A stretch of 64,000 bases of DNA, taken from NCBI GenBank assembly GCA_964496575.1, contig CAZCAC010000010.1, positions 1-64,000 of the forward strand, given 5' to 3'. Below, piece by piece: positions 51,817-61,442 of the stretch. A program made the translations under genes and the position numbers. Origin of the DNA: CAZCAC01 sp964496575. GTDB taxonomy: Bacteria > Planctomycetota > UBA1135 > GCA-002686595. The notes beneath the pieces were generated by a model. It did not search any database. It was not told the origin of the DNA and worked only from the letters and a program-made list of their open reading frames with translations. Each line of letters opens with the position of its first letter. The first letter of the stretch is position 1.

Positions 51817-54800
51817 CAGCGCAAGCGGAAGACCAGGCGCAGCCCGTAGTTGTAGAACTCGTACTCGTCCCGCTCGGCGGCGAGGTAGAGGTGTCGATTG
51901 TCGCGCCTCTCCTCGGGGATACCCTCCTTGTTCGTGATCCGGAACGCGACCTCGACCGACTCCACTCCGCTTCGACTGACCTCGCGCCCCGAGACGAACT
52001 CGAAGCGGTTGGCCAGCGAATCCTCGTTCATCGGACCTTCATCGGTGAACCAGCGCGCCAGCGTATCCGTGGCCACGTACAGGGCGACGGTGTTCACCGT
52101 GGCCAGGGGGTCGGTCTGATCGGGATCGTTGGGCAGGCGCCCGGTCAGGACCAGGAGCAAGAGGTTCTCCTGGTTCATCGGAGGCGTCGAGGTGAGCATG
52201 ATCTCCGGCGAGTCGAAGGGACCCGAGATCGCCGCCTTGATCGAGTAGCCGAGCATCCTCGTGCGGCCCTGCGCCTCCACCTCGGGGAGGAAGGGGCTCT
52301 CCGGCCGGAAGAGGACCGTTCCGCTGGTGAGCTCCAGGCTGGTCGAGGGGAGCTTCATCAGGGTCCGCTCGAGGTAGACGGTCCCGGTGAGGACCGGCAC
52401 CAGTCCCGTGCCGGAGAGGTGGAGGTCCGGACGAACGCTGCCCTTGACCACCGTGTTGCTGATCCGGAACGACTCCCGCGCGGAGAGCTCGATGTCGAAG
52501 GAGAGATCGCGCAACGGCGCGTCGCGTAGGCGGAAGAGCTGGAAGCCCCGCGCGCCTCGCGCCGACGATCCTCGCCGGAAGTCGAGGAAGTCGGTGCTCG
52601 GCTCGAAGCGGCCGTCGGTGAGCTCCACCTTGCCCTTCGCCACCAGCGCGCTCAGCGGGCCGGTGAGCTCGAGGTCGGTGTCGGCCCGCACCTTCGCCTC
52701 GCGGCTCCGGAAGAGCAGGAGGTCGGTTCCCTCCAGGTGGAAGGCCAGCGCCGGTTCGTGCCCCGAGAGATCCGCGCTCCCGGTCAGCGTGAAGGGGGCG
52801 CCCCCGAGATCACCGGTTAGAGATCCTATCTCCAGATTCGTTCCGTCGAAGAGCAGCCGCGCCTCGAGGCGGTCCGCCGTCGGCATCCCCGACCCGAGGC
52901 GCATCAGCCCCTCGTGCACCTCCAGCTCGCCACGGAGCTCCGGATCGAGGAGGGGGCCTTCCACCTCGACGAAACCGCTCGCGGCTCCACCGCGCAGCTG
53001 CTCCGCCGTCTCCCCTAGCTTCGCCAGGATCGGCTCCAGTCGAGTGATGTCGAAGGAAGCGACGGTGAGCTTGCCCTGCACCCGGGCTTCCTCGGCCAGC
53101 TGCCGGGGATCGGCGATCCAGCGGACGAGATCGAGCTCGGTGGACAGCTGCCCGTGGGCGCGAGCGTCGACCAGGTCGCCGAGGTGGACTCCGAGCTCGT
53201 CGACGAAGAGTCCGGAGTCGAGGCGGATCTCGCCCACGACGCGGCCGTCGGCGAAGTCGGGGGGGATCAGCTCCTCGGGCAGCTGCAGCTCCCGCCCCTC
53301 GAGCTTCAGCGATCCCTCGAGCGCCGTCCAGCTGCCGCCGATCTGCCCGCCGGCCTCGATCGTGCCCTCGAAGCCCTCGCCGGCGAGGAGTGCGAGCGGC
53401 AGGTCGGCGTCGAGGCGGAGCGAGAGCTCCCCCGGGCCGAGCGGCTCCTCGCCGAACGGGTGGATCGGCAGGGAGCCCTGCGCCGTGAGGTGGACTCCCT
53501 CGCCGGTGAGCTCGAGGGAGGTGAGCTCGAGCCGCTCGGTTCGCTGGTCCACCCGCCAGCGCAGGTCGATCGGTCGGCCCAGGCGCGGAAGGAGCAGCTC
53601 GTGCAGCTCCCCGCTGGTCTCGACCAGGAGCGCCTCCGGAGTCCAGGACAGGGACCCGGTGAGATCCGCCGAGGCGAGCTTGGGGATCGAGGCGGGCGTA
53701 CCGGCGAGGAAGAGGTCGGGGTGGAGATCACGCGCCTCCACCTGGCACTCCGCCCCGGTTCCCGACCAGCTGGCGAAGAGGTCGAGGCGGCCCGCCTCGC
53801 CGGCGAGGCGCAGGTCGTCGACGGTGCCGCCCCCCTCCTCGAGGTGGATGAGGCACGGGGACTCGAGGGAGAGCCCCTTCTCGTCGCGCCTCAACGAGAA
53901 GGACTCGAGGTGCAGCTCGGCGGGCAGTCCCGCCTCGGCGAGCTCCAGGGACGCCGCCGCGTCGAGTCGTCCGAAGATCGACTCCCCGTGGAGCTCGTCG
54001 ATACGGAAGGAGCGACCGGTTCCCTCGATCCGCAGGCTCGCCTGCTGGATCCCGATGTCGGCGAGCTGGAGATCTCGCGCGGCGGCGGTCCCGCTGAGCT
54101 GCAGCTCGTCGAGGGGACCGCTGGCCGTGACCTCGGCGGAGAGGCTGCCGGCGAGGAGGTCTCCGCCGATCCAGGACTCGATCCGCTCGACGGCCAGCGA
54201 GAGCCGAGCGTCGTGGACGGTGGAGGTCTCGTGCCGGTAGGTCCCGCTTCCTTCCAGCAGGATCTCCCCGCTGCGCGCCTTCAGTCGCCGGACCACGATC
54301 GACTCCTCGTCGGTGAGGAGGTCGACCGCGACCTCGCCGAGCTCCATCGTGCCGAAGCGCACCCGCTCGCCGTCGAGCGACAGCCGACCGTCGAGGTGAG
54401 GCCAGCGACCGGTGACCGCCACGCGCCCCCGGAGCCGTCCCGCCCAGTCGTCGTGACCGAACAGGAGGCCGAGTTGATCGAGGCGCGTGATGTCGGCGCG
54501 CGATTCGAGCTCGAGCTCGAGGTGCTGTTCGGGGTCCAAGGGCAGTCGCACCTCGCCGGACTCGAGCTCCAGTCTGCCCCCGGTACTCTCGAGCGATCCG
54601 CCAGCGAGCTTCAGGGTGCCGTCGGTGAGCCGGGCGTCGAGCTCAAGGCGGTGCTCGGGGATCTCCCGGGGTCCGCCTTCGGGGAGGTCGAGGGTGCCGG
54701 TGATCGCGGTCAGCTCGGTGATCTCGCCGTGCAGCTCGCCCTCGGCGCTACGCAGGAGCTCCCGGATGTCGAGGTGGTCGAGGGGGATCGCCGCCTCGCG

Positions 54801-56003
54801 CAGCTCGATGCGATTGCCGGTCTGGAGGAGCTCGAGCCGGCGGATCGAGAGGGTCCGGTCGGCGGCGCTGGCGCGGCAGGTGAAAGTCCGGGCCTTCCGG
54901 TCGAAGCCGCGGAACCCGTCGAGCTCCAGCACGAGGTCGGCGGAGGCGGCGGCGGGGTCCGCCCAGGCGAGCCGGCCCCGGGATTCGAGGTCGAGGCGGC
55001 CGTGGAGGGGGGGGCTGGAAGGGAGGAGCGGGGTGACCCGATGGAGGTCGAGCCCGACGAGGTTCATCTCCCAGCGAGCGCCTTGGGAGTCGAGCTCGGT
55101 GCGGATGCCGGAGCGGCCGCCGGCCAGGGAGAGCACGAGATCGAAGGAGACGGTTCCCTGCTCGAGTCCCGAGAGGTCGACCGTCGAATCGGAGAGGATG
55201 GTCTCCCGGTCGATGGTGAGGGCGAGGGCTTCCGCGGCCCGGCTGCTCCACCGGGTGGAGAGCTCCAGCGAAGGGGCGTGGAAGAGGGGACCGCGGGTGG
55301 CCGGAGAGTGGACCTCGACATCGCCCGCCTCGAGGTGGACGGTGCCGGTGGCGTCGGTGTCGAGCGAGATGCGGCTCGCCGAGACACGACCCTGATCGCC
55401 GAGGCGCAGCAGCAGCTCGGCACCCGAAATGTCGATGCCGGGGAGGACGGCGGGGAGCTCGAGGGCCGAGGAGGAGGTGCCTTCGGGAGGCGGTGGGGAG
55501 TCGCCATCGAGGCCGAGCTCGAGGCGAATGCCGTCGCTGTGGATGGAGGCGAGGGCGGAGAGGTCACCGCGCAGGAGAGGCAGGAGGGAGAACTCGACCT
55601 CGAGGTCGGCCGCGTCGAGTCGGAGGGTCTTGCCGCTGGTTTCCAGATCGCGAACGCGGAGACCGGTGACCTCGACGTGGCCGAGATCGGCGGATCGGAC
55701 GTCCTCGATCTCGATCTCGAGTCCAGCGAGGTGTCGGGCGCCCCAGGGGCCGAGGAGCTCGAGGGCGGGAGGTAGCCACCACGCGTGGAGGAGAAGGGCG
55801 AGGAGGAGAAGGAGGAACAGGTAGAGGAGCCAGCGGCGCAGGCGCTTTCGAGGCGCGCGAGGGGAGGCTTTGTTCTGGTCGGCCAAGTGGGTGGGCCCGA
55901 GGGTGCGGGCGGGCGGAGATTCTACGAGGGGGGGAAGGGGTTTGGAATCGGGGATGAGGGGGGTGAGGGAGCTGGGGTTCACCCCGGGAGCGGGATGGGC
56001 CAT
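51816..56003 (-). CDS. tamB: TamB-like translocation/assembly module protein (AsmA-like)
   Basis: This protein of about 1395 residues has a Pro-rich N-terminus (about 1-50), one membrane helix (about 57-80, LLYLFLLLLLALLLHAWWL), and a long beta-rich body of AsmA/TamB-type repeats. It ends with the conserved DUF490 region (for example GTVYLERTLMKLPSTSLELTSG and TPPMNQENLLLLVLTGRLP). The protein spans the periplasm from the inner membrane and partners with the barrel protein downstream for outer-membrane assembly or lipid transport. The start at 56003 (MAHPAPGV) was chosen because the frame further upstream runs into an assembly gap; a few extra residues are possible. Its stop codon overlaps the TamA start codon. 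Confidence 0.82.
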   Translation of the reverse strand: MAHPAPGVNPSSLTPLIPDSKPLPPLVESPPARTLGPTHLADQNKASPRAPRKRLRRWLLYLFLLLLLALLLHAWWLPPALELLGPWGARHLAGLEIEIEDVRSADLGHVEVTGLRVRDLETSGKTLRLDAADLEVEFSLLPLLRGDLSALASIHSDGIRLELGLDGDSPPPPEGTSSSALELPAVLPGIDISGAELLLRLGDQGRVSASRISLDTDATGTVHLEAGDVEVHSPATRGPLFHAPSLELSTRWSSRAAEALALTIDRETILSDSTVDLSGLEQGTVSFDLVLSLAGGRSGIRTELDSQGARWEMNLVGLDLHRVTPLLPSSPPLHGRLDLESRGRLAWADPAAASADLVLELDGFRGFDRKARTFTCRASAADRTLSIRRLELLQTGNRIELREAAIPLDHLDIRELLRSAEGELHGEITELTAITGTLDLPEGGPREIPEHRLELDARLTDGTLKLAGGSLESTGGRLELESGEVRLPLDPEQHLELELESRADITRLDQLGLLFGHDDWAGRLRGRVAVTGRWPHLDGRLSLDGERVRFGTMELGEVAVDLLTDEESIVVRRLKARSGEILLEGSGTYRHETSTVHDARLSLAVERIESWIGGDLLAGSLSAEVTASGPLDELQLSGTAAARDLQLADIGIQQASLRIEGTGRSFRIDELHGESIFGRLDAAASLELAEAGLPAELHLESFSLRRDEKGLSLESPCLIHLEEGGGTVDDLRLAGEAGRLDLFASWSGTGAECQVEARDLHPDLFLAGTPASIPKLASADLTGSLSWTPEALLVETSGELHELLLPRLGRPIDLRWRVDQRTERLELTSLELTGEGVHLTAQGSLPIHPFGEEPLGPGELSLRLDADLPLALLAGEGFEGTIEAGGQIGGSWTALEGSLKLEGRELQLPEELIPPDFADGRVVGEIRLDSGLFVDELGVHLGDLVDARAHGQLSTELDLVRWIADPRQLAEEARVQGKLTVASFDITRLEPILAKLGETAEQLRGGAASGFVEVEGPLLDPELRGELEVHEGLMRLGSGMPTADRLEARLLFDGTNLEIGSLTGDLGGAPFTLTGSADLSGHEPALAFHLEGTDLLLFRSREAKVRADTDLELTGPLSALVAKGKVELTDGRFEPSTDFLDFRRGSSARGARGFQLFRLRDAPLRDLSFDIELSARESFRISNTVVKGSVRPDLHLSGTGLVPVLTGTVYLERTLMKLPSTSLELTSGTVLFRPESPFLPEVEAQGRTRMLGYSIKAAISGPFDSPEIMLTSTPPMNQENLLLLVLTGRLPNDPDQTDPLATVNTVALYVATDTLARWFTDEGPMNEDSLANRFEFVSGREVSRSGVESVEVAFRITNKEGIPEERRDNRHLYLAAERDEYEFYNYGLRLVFRLR

Positions 56004-56096
56004 TTGCGACTCGGGCGTCGCCGAAGTCGAGAGGGCAGGTTCCGCTGCCGGCGTGGGGGTCAGTGAAGGCGGGCGGGGAGGTCCCGATGGCCGCGT

Positions 56097-56142
56097 GGGG
56101 GGGGGGGGGGGGGGGCGCCGCCGCCCCCCGCCNNNNNNNNNN
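56097..56142. other. G19 homopolymer next to a ten-N assembly gap
   Basis: Nineteen G (56097-56115) are followed by a short CG-rich stretch and ten N (56133-56142). This is a scaffold gap or an unresolved base run, so the sequence around 56.1 kb, including the distance between the flanking genes, should not be trusted. Confidence 0.9.
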
Positions 56143-56230
56143 AACGCCAAGCCGGCAGCGGGACCGTCCCGTCCGCCTGCGGCGAACGCCAAGCCGGCAG
56201 CGGGACCGTTCCGTCCGCCTGCGGCAAACA
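56143..56230 (+). repeat. Tandem copies of the 42-nt dispersed repeat, locus 2
   Basis: A partial copy starts right after the N-run, then a full unit at 56170-56211 and a third, truncated at 56230. Each unit begins CGTCCGCCTGCGGC and contains AACGCCAAGCCGGCAGCGGG. The full unit matches the unit at 22861-22902 at about 35 of 42 positions. More copies could be hidden in the gap. Confidence 0.65.
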
Positions 56231-56280
56231 CCCCACCGACACATCACCCGGCCAACCCGCAACCGCTCCCCGTCAGATCG

Positions 56281-58152
56281 TCACCGAAGCTCCGGCAAGG
56301 AGACCTCCAGCCAACTCGCCGAGGCCTCCAGGCCCCCTGGACGGTAGCGACGCGGCCAGAGTGCGCGATGTCGCGCGACCAGCGAGGTGAGCTCCTCGTG
56401 CAGGGGAGCTCGCACCGTCGCGGGGAGCTCCCGCAGCGGCATCTCTTCCGCGGCCTCCAGCCTGGCGAGACCGAGGGCTCCGCCGAAGCGCAGCAGGTCG
56501 CGTGCCAGCTCGAGCTCGCTCCGCAGCAACTCGGCGTCCCCTCCCCGACACCTGGCCCGCTCGATCCCCTCGAGGCACCCCTGGAGATGTCGATCGGCCT
56601 CGATCAGCCCGTCGATCGACAGCCCCGCGATCTGGGCGTGGGGAAGCGGCTGATCACCGAATACCGCCAGGTAGAACTGGGCGTTCCCGTTCCAGGAGTG
56701 ATCGCCCGTCATCGCCTGAACCCGCCCGAGCTCGAAGGCGGCGCGGCCGAGCACCCCGGCCTCGTCCTCGAAGGCGAACAGATCCAGCAGGCGGGGAAAG
56801 TCCTCGCTCGCGAGCGTGTCCGCCGACTCGACGCTCCACGCGAACGCCGCCCCGGCCAGCCAGCCGAGGTAGCTCACCGGCCAGGGCTGAAGATGTCCGC
56901 GGTCTCCCCAGTCGGTCACGAGCACACCCCGCGCGCCGTGCTTCGCTCCGTGGCGTGCGGCACTCCGCAGGTTGCCCAGTGCATTCTCGGTCCGGCCTCC
57001 GAAGCTGTTCCAGGAGCTGGTGCCCGGGCAGACGTCGAAGGTGATTCCGCTCTCGGCGAAGACCCGCAGCTCCTCGTCGAAGGGATGGTCGGCGGCGTAG
57101 CCCCAGACCATCGCGACGGCATCCCGCGGCAGGTCGTCGATCACCTCGGGACGCTCGAGCACGATGTCCCCCCAGAACTGCATCCGCTTGCCGCGCTCGG
57201 TCACCAGCCGGTGTACCTTGCGCAAGAAGTCCACGTAGACCCGGTGCTTGCCGAGCCTAGCGCACCGCTCCGCCGACCGGCCCTCGCCGAGATCGGTCGT
57301 CTCGTCGAGACCGACGTTTAGCTCGTCCGAGTCGAATGCGGACAGCAGCTCGTCGTAGCGCTCGCCCAGGAACTCCAGGCTGCGCGGGTTGGTCGGGTCG
57401 AGACCGTACGGTTCCTTCTCGCGGCTGAAGGGGTGCTCGATCCCCTCGGGAACCTCGGCCAGCTCGCGCCAGCGCTCGTGGCGCAGCCAGGGGTGCAGGT
57501 GGCCGAAGCTCTGCTGGTTGGGCACCAGCTCGACGTGCCTCGCGCGACAGTAGCGGGAGAGCTCGCCGATCTCCGCGGCGTCGTACGAGCTGCGCCCGCG
57601 CAGCGCCTCCTCGCAGTCCGTGTAAGTGAAGTCCGCCTCCATGTAGAGCTGCAGGCGGTTGTACTTCCAGGAGGAGAGGCGATCGACGAGGGCCTTCAGC
57701 GTCTGCATCGTCGGCCGCCGATCGCGCGCGACGTCGAGCATCACGCCGCGCTCGGCGAAGTTGGGAGCATCCTCGATCGAGACGCCGGGGACCTCCTCGA
57801 TCCGCTCGGTACCACAGCGCGAGACGAGCCACTGCTCGAGCGTGCACAGGCCGTAGTAGAGCCCCGCGCGGCTCCCCCCGAGGAGCTCCACCCCGGACTC
57901 GTCGAGGCGCAGCCGATATCCCTGGGCGTGGAGCTCCTCCGAGAGCTCCAGCCGCAGGTCCGCCCGTCCCGCTTCCCGGACCGGCTCGGCGCTCACCCCC
58001 GCGGCGGCCAGCCGGCGCAGGACCCGCTCCAGTCCCGGATCGTCCTCGGCGAGAGGGTCTCGGGATACGGCTACCCGGCGGGGGACCGACCAGCGGCAGG
58101 GGAGAGCGGTGCCGCTCCGCGGCGGGGGCACGAGCAGGGGGAGAGTTGCCAT
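56281..58152 (-). CDS. GH20-family beta-N-acetylhexosaminidase
   Basis: This is a 623-residue glycoside hydrolase. An N-terminal alpha/beta domain of the GH20b type (about residues 1-110) precedes the catalytic barrel. The barrel shows GVMLDVARDRRP near 133, the substrate-binding RLQLYMEADFTY near 165, and the catalytic acid pair in NVGLDE (D283-E284), the donor and polarising acid of the substrate-assisted mechanism. No signal peptide is visible, so it may act in the cytoplasm on imported chitin or peptidoglycan fragments. The ATG at 58152 has AGGAG eight bases before it. It follows the small membrane-protein gene by five bases. GH20 enzymes remove terminal N-acetylglucosamine or N-acetylgalactosamine. 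Confidence 0.85.
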   Translation of the reverse strand: MATLPLLVPPPRSGTALPCRWSVPRRVAVSRDPLAEDDPGLERVLRRLAAAGVSAEPVREAGRADLRLELSEELHAQGYRLRLDESGVELLGGSRAGLYYGLCTLEQWLVSRCGTERIEEVPGVSIEDAPNFAERGVMLDVARDRRPTMQTLKALVDRLSSWKYNRLQLYMEADFTYTDCEEALRGRSSYDAAEIGELSRYCRARHVELVPNQQSFGHLHPWLRHERWRELAEVPEGIEHPFSREKEPYGLDPTNPRSLEFLGERYDELLSAFDSDELNVGLDETTDLGEGRSAERCARLGKHRVYVDFLRKVHRLVTERGKRMQFWGDIVLERPEVIDDLPRDAVAMVWGYAADHPFDEELRVFAESGITFDVCPGTSSWNSFGGRTENALGNLRSAARHGAKHGARGVLVTDWGDRGHLQPWPVSYLGWLAGAAFAWSVESADTLASEDFPRLLDLFAFEDEAGVLGRAAFELGRVQAMTGDHSWNGNAQFYLAVFGDQPLPHAQIAGLSIDGLIEADRHLQGCLEGIERARCRGGDAELLRSELELARDLLRFGGALGLARLEAAEEMPLRELPATVRAPLHEELTSLVARHRALWPRRYRPGGLEASASWLEVSLPELR

Positions 58153-58157
58153 CACCG

Positions 58158-58346
58158 CTACTCCTGCTCCCCTTCCGGCTCCTCGGCCTTCTCCTCCCCC
58201 GGCGCCGCCTCCTCCCCCTCGGGGACGACGACCGGCTCCGGATCGGGAGGGGTATCGTCGAGCGAGGAGGCAAAAGGGAACCAGAGCAGGAAATTGGCGG
58301 CGAGGAAGGCGAAGAGGAAGGTGACCCGTTTCGAGGGGGCGCGCAT
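58158..58346 (-). CDS. Small membrane protein upstream of the hexosaminidase gene
   Basis: This is a 62-residue protein with a basic start (MRAPSKR), one hydrophobic helix (about residues 8-27, VTFLFAFLAANFLLWFPFA), and a strongly acidic, Pro/Glu-rich tail (PEPVVVPEGEEAAPGEEK and more). It could be a signal-anchored peptide. Its stop codon lies five bases before the GH20 start, so they form one unit. I know no family for it. A role in holding or targeting the hexosaminidase is only a guess from position. Confidence 0.55.
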   Translation of the reverse strand: MRAPSKRVTFLFAFLAANFLLWFPFASSLDDTPPDPEPVVVPEGEEAAPGEEKAEEPEGEQE

Positions 58347-58491
58347 GGGCGAATCTCCGTGGACAGGCGCGGATTGTCCCCCCGGCATGGGGTCGGAGGC
58401 AAGCGCTTGTGTCCGGAGCGCTTGACCTTCGCTCTCCTCCTCGCGAGGCTTTCTCCGATGATCGACCACGAACCCCTCCGGGAGGCTTCCC

Positions 58492-60021
58492 TTGCGTGAA
58501 GCGCGCCTGCGCGACGTCCTGCTCGTTCGCGCCTTCGAGGAAGGCGACGAGGAGGGCGAGCTGCTCGGGGTGCGCGAGCGCGCGATCGTCACCCGCGAGG
58601 TGCGCGACGAGTTCGCGGTGGGGGGGGTCGAACCGGATCCCGAGGCGCTCCTGGCCCGTCGGGCCGAGCGCCTTCGCGAGCGGATCCTGCGCAACCGGCC
58701 CGCCGTCCAGCGGGTCTTCGACCTCTCCGCCCGCCGCGGGCTCCCGTGGTGGCTCGCCCTCGGCGGCGGCGTGCTCGTCGGCGGCGCGATCGACCACATC
58801 GGGTCGGCGCAGACGATCAACCTGCTGAACTTCCCGGTCCTCGGCCTCCTCGCCTACAACCTGGCGATCTACCTGGTCATCCTCCTCACCGGCTTCCGGC
58901 CGCGCCATGGCCAGACGCGCTACGAAGGGCGGTCGAGTCGCGCCGCGGCACAGGGGATCCTGGCGCGGTTCACCCTCTGGCTCGCTTCCCCCGAGCGCTT
59001 CTGGCGCCGCAGTCCCCAGGGTGACGGTCGAGCGACCGTCTGCGCCCAGCGTTACACCCGCGACTGGTTGCGTGTCGGCGCGCCGCTGCACGTCGCGCGG
59101 GGCGCGCGGTGGATGCACCTCGCCGCGGCCGGACTGATGCTCGGCGCGATCTGTGGCCTCTACCTGCGCGGGCTGGTCCTGGACTACGACGCCAGCTGGG
59201 AGAGCACCTTCCTCACCGAGGAAGCGGTCCACACCGCGCTTGAGTTCGTCTTCGCACCCGCCGTCTGGATCCTCGGTGAACCCGTGCCCGACGTAGGAGC
59301 AATCGCAGCCATGCGCGCGCCCGGCGGGGAGCCCGGGGAAGCGGCTCGCTGGATCCACTACTACGGCGTGACCGGTGGCCTCTTCGTCGTGCTGCCGCGG
59401 TTGGTCCTGGCGCTGGTCGCCGCCCATCGCGCACGCGTTCGCGCCGCCGACATCCCGCTGCCGCTGGAAGGCGACGCCTATTTCCTCAAGCTGCTGGCGC
59501 GAGAGCGCGGTCAGGGTCGCTGGGTCGTCGTGCAACCCTACAGCTATCACCCCTCGTCGCGCTCCAGCGAGGGTCTGAAGACGCTGATGCTCGACCTCTT
59601 CGGAGGACGGATCCGCGTCGCCGTCCTCGAGCCGGCGGCCTACGGTGACGAACCACTCCCCGATCCAGCCGACGCCGAGAGCGGGAGCGTCTGCCGGCTG
59701 ACCCTCTTCACCCTGGCCCAGTCCCCCGAGCGGGAGGTGCACGGTCGCTTCCTGCAGGAGCTGCGGGAGAGCGTCCGCGACGAGCGAGGTGTTCGCTCCC
59801 TCCTGGTCGTCGTCGATTCCGGACCGTACGCCGAGCGCCTGGGGCGGGCCGCCGAGGCGACCGAACGGCTGGAGGAGCGGGAGCGCAACTGGCAGCGGCT
59901 GATGCGGGAGCTCGAGCTCACCGCGGTGGTCTGCGATCTCGGCGGTCCCACCGGCGCGGACCTGCTCGAGGCCGCCCGGGAGGCGCAGTGGCCGGCGCCC
60001 CTGAATGGAGGCGATCTTTGA
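58492..60021 (+). CDS. DUF2868 membrane protein
   Basis: This 509-residue protein of the DUF2868 family usually stands beside a DUF3482 GTPase gene, as here. Two pairs of hydrophobic helices (about residues 82-135 and 203-228, with a third near 290-320) alternate with polar regions. The C-terminal 170 residues are soluble, predicted alpha/beta, with RVAVLEPAAYGDEPLPDP and a closing VVCDLGGPTGADLL. Its function is unknown; the pair has been noted in proteobacteria. The start is a TTG at 58492, with GGGAGG six bases before it. It overlaps the DUF3482 gene by four bases (TTGA). Confidence 0.75.
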   Translation: MREARLRDVLLVRAFEEGDEEGELLGVRERAIVTREVRDEFAVGGVEPDPEALLARRAERLRERILRNRPAVQRVFDLSARRGLPWWLALGGGVLVGGAIDHIGSAQTINLLNFPVLGLLAYNLAIYLVILLTGFRPRHGQTRYEGRSSRAAAQGILARFTLWLASPERFWRRSPQGDGRATVCAQRYTRDWLRVGAPLHVARGARWMHLAAAGLMLGAICGLYLRGLVLDYDASWESTFLTEEAVHTALEFVFAPAVWILGEPVPDVGAIAAMRAPGGEPGEAARWIHYYGVTGGLFVVLPRLVLALVAAHRARVRAADIPLPLEGDAYFLKLLARERGQGRWVVVQPYSYHPSSRSSEGLKTLMLDLFGGRIRVAVLEPAAYGDEPLPDPADAESGSVCRLTLFTLAQSPEREVHGRFLQELRESVRDERGVRSLLVVVDSGPYAERLGRAAEATERLEERERNWQRLMRELELTAVVCDLGGPTGADLLEAAREAQWPAPLNGGDL

Positions 60022-61442
60022 GCGACGACGCCCCGTTGACCCTCTCGCTGACGCTCCTGTCGCACACCAACGTCGGCAAGACGACGCTGGCCCGGACGCT
60101 CTTGCGCCGGGACATCGGCGAGGTGCTCGACCAGGCGCACGTGACCGACGAGTCGGTCTGCCACACCCTGCTGGAGACGCCGGCGGGACAGCGCCTCGTC
60201 CTGTGGGACACTCCCGGCTTCGGCGATTCGGTCCGCTTGCTGCGCACCCTGCGCGACGAGGCCGATCCGCTCGCCTGGATCGAGAGCCAGGAGTTCGACC
60301 GCCACGGGCACCGCGCGCTGTGGTGCGATCAGCAGGCGGTGCGTGGGGTGCGTCGCAACAGCGACGTGGTGCTGTACCTGGTCAACGCCGCCGAGTACCC
60401 CGAGGACGCGGGCTACGTCGACGCCGAGCTGGAGATCCTGACCTGGATCGAGCGGCCGGTGCTCCTCCTGCTCAACCAGACGGGGCCGCCGCGCGAGGAC
60501 GAGCTGGTCGACGACACCGAGCGCTGGCGCAACCACGTCAGCCGCTGGAAGATCGTGCGCGGCGTGCTCGGGCTCGACGCCTTCACCCGCTGCTGGGTCC
60601 AGGAGGGCAAGCTCCTGGAAGAGGTGCGGACGCTGGTCGATCCCGATCGCCGCGAGCTGGTCACCGCGTGTCTCGACGCCTGGCGCGCCGAGCGCCTCTC
60701 GACCTTCCGCGAGTCGATGGCCCTGCTCGCCGGCGAGCTCGCGCGCTCCGCCCGCGACAGCGAGCCGATCGTCGACGGCGCCTGGGGCAACGACAAGACG
60801 CAGGCGATGAAGGCGCTGGCCCGGCGGATGGAGAAGGGCACCGGGGAGGTGATCGACCGGCTGATCTCCCTCAACGGGCTGGAGGGTCGCGCGGAGATAG
60901 AGCTGCGCACCGCCCTCTCCGACTTCGCCACCCGCGCGGAGAAGCTCGCGCCGAAGCGCTGGGGCGTGATTGGCGGGATCGCCAGCGGCCTCGCCACCGG
61001 CGTCGGCGTCGACCTCGCTTCCGGCGGCCTGTCGCTGGGCTCGGGGATGATCATCGGTGCGCTGGCTGGCGGCCTGGGCGCGGCGGGGATCGCCAAGGCC
61101 TACAACACGGTGCGTGGCCCCGACCAGGCGAAGGTCGCCTGGTCCCCCGAGGTGCTGACGCGCACCGCCGACCACTTCCTGCTGCGCTACCTCGCGGTGG
61201 CCCACTTCGGCCGCGGTCGCGGCACGTGGCGCGAGCGCGAGATCCCCGGCTTCTGGCGCTCGGCGGTCGACGAGGCGGTCGCGTCGCGCGAGGTCTACTT
61301 CAAGGCGATCTGGAAGGCCGCCCGCGGCCGCGGGGCGGAGAATCCCCTGCGCGAGCTTCAGGGGCGGCTGGTACCGCTCTTGACCGGCTGCACTCGTGAA
61401 GTACTGGCTTCCTTCTACCCCGATTCCAGTCACCTGCTCTGA
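60018..61442 (+). CDS. DUF3482 family GTPase
   Basis: This is a 474-residue P-loop GTPase of the DUF3482 group. The nucleotide site is visible: G1 loop SHTNVGKTT (residues about 15-23), G3 WDTPGFGDS, and a G4-like NQTG, where the usual NKxD has been changed, so guanine specificity may be altered. A Gly-rich hydrophobic region (about 320-360, GVIGGIASGLATGVGVDLA and on) could insert in a membrane. The start is a TTG at 60018 overlapping the DUF2868 stop (TTGA), with GGAGG six bases before it, so the two proteins are made together and probably act together. The biological role of the family is not known. Confidence 0.82.
   Translation: MSDDAPLTLSLTLLSHTNVGKTTLARTLLRRDIGEVLDQAHVTDESVCHTLLETPAGQRLVLWDTPGFGDSVRLLRTLRDEADPLAWIESQEFDRHGHRALWCDQQAVRGVRRNSDVVLYLVNAAEYPEDAGYVDAELEILTWIERPVLLLLNQTGPPREDELVDDTERWRNHVSRWKIVRGVLGLDAFTRCWVQEGKLLEEVRTLVDPDRRELVTACLDAWRAERLSTFRESMALLAGELARSARDSEPIVDGAWGNDKTQAMKALARRMEKGTGEVIDRLISLNGLEGRAEIELRTALSDFATRAEKLAPKRWGVIGGIASGLATGVGVDLASGGLSLGSGMIIGALAGGLGAAGIAKAYNTVRGPDQAKVAWSPEVLTRTADHFLLRYLAVAHFGRGRGTWREREIPGFWRSAVDEAVASREVYFKAIWKAARGRGAENPLRELQGRLVPLLTGCTREVLASFYPDSSHLL

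Noticed and set aside
49906..51849. Open frame of 647 codons on the plus strand
   Set aside because: It is opposite the TamA-like gene and has shadow-type composition without any motif.
56097..56115. Poly-G tract as a phase-variation switch
   Set aside because: It lies outside any supported coding sequence and next to an assembly gap; an assembly artefact is more likely.
56143..56230. CRISPR-like repeat array
   Set aside because: The units are directly adjacent with no unique spacers, and no cas gene is in the window.
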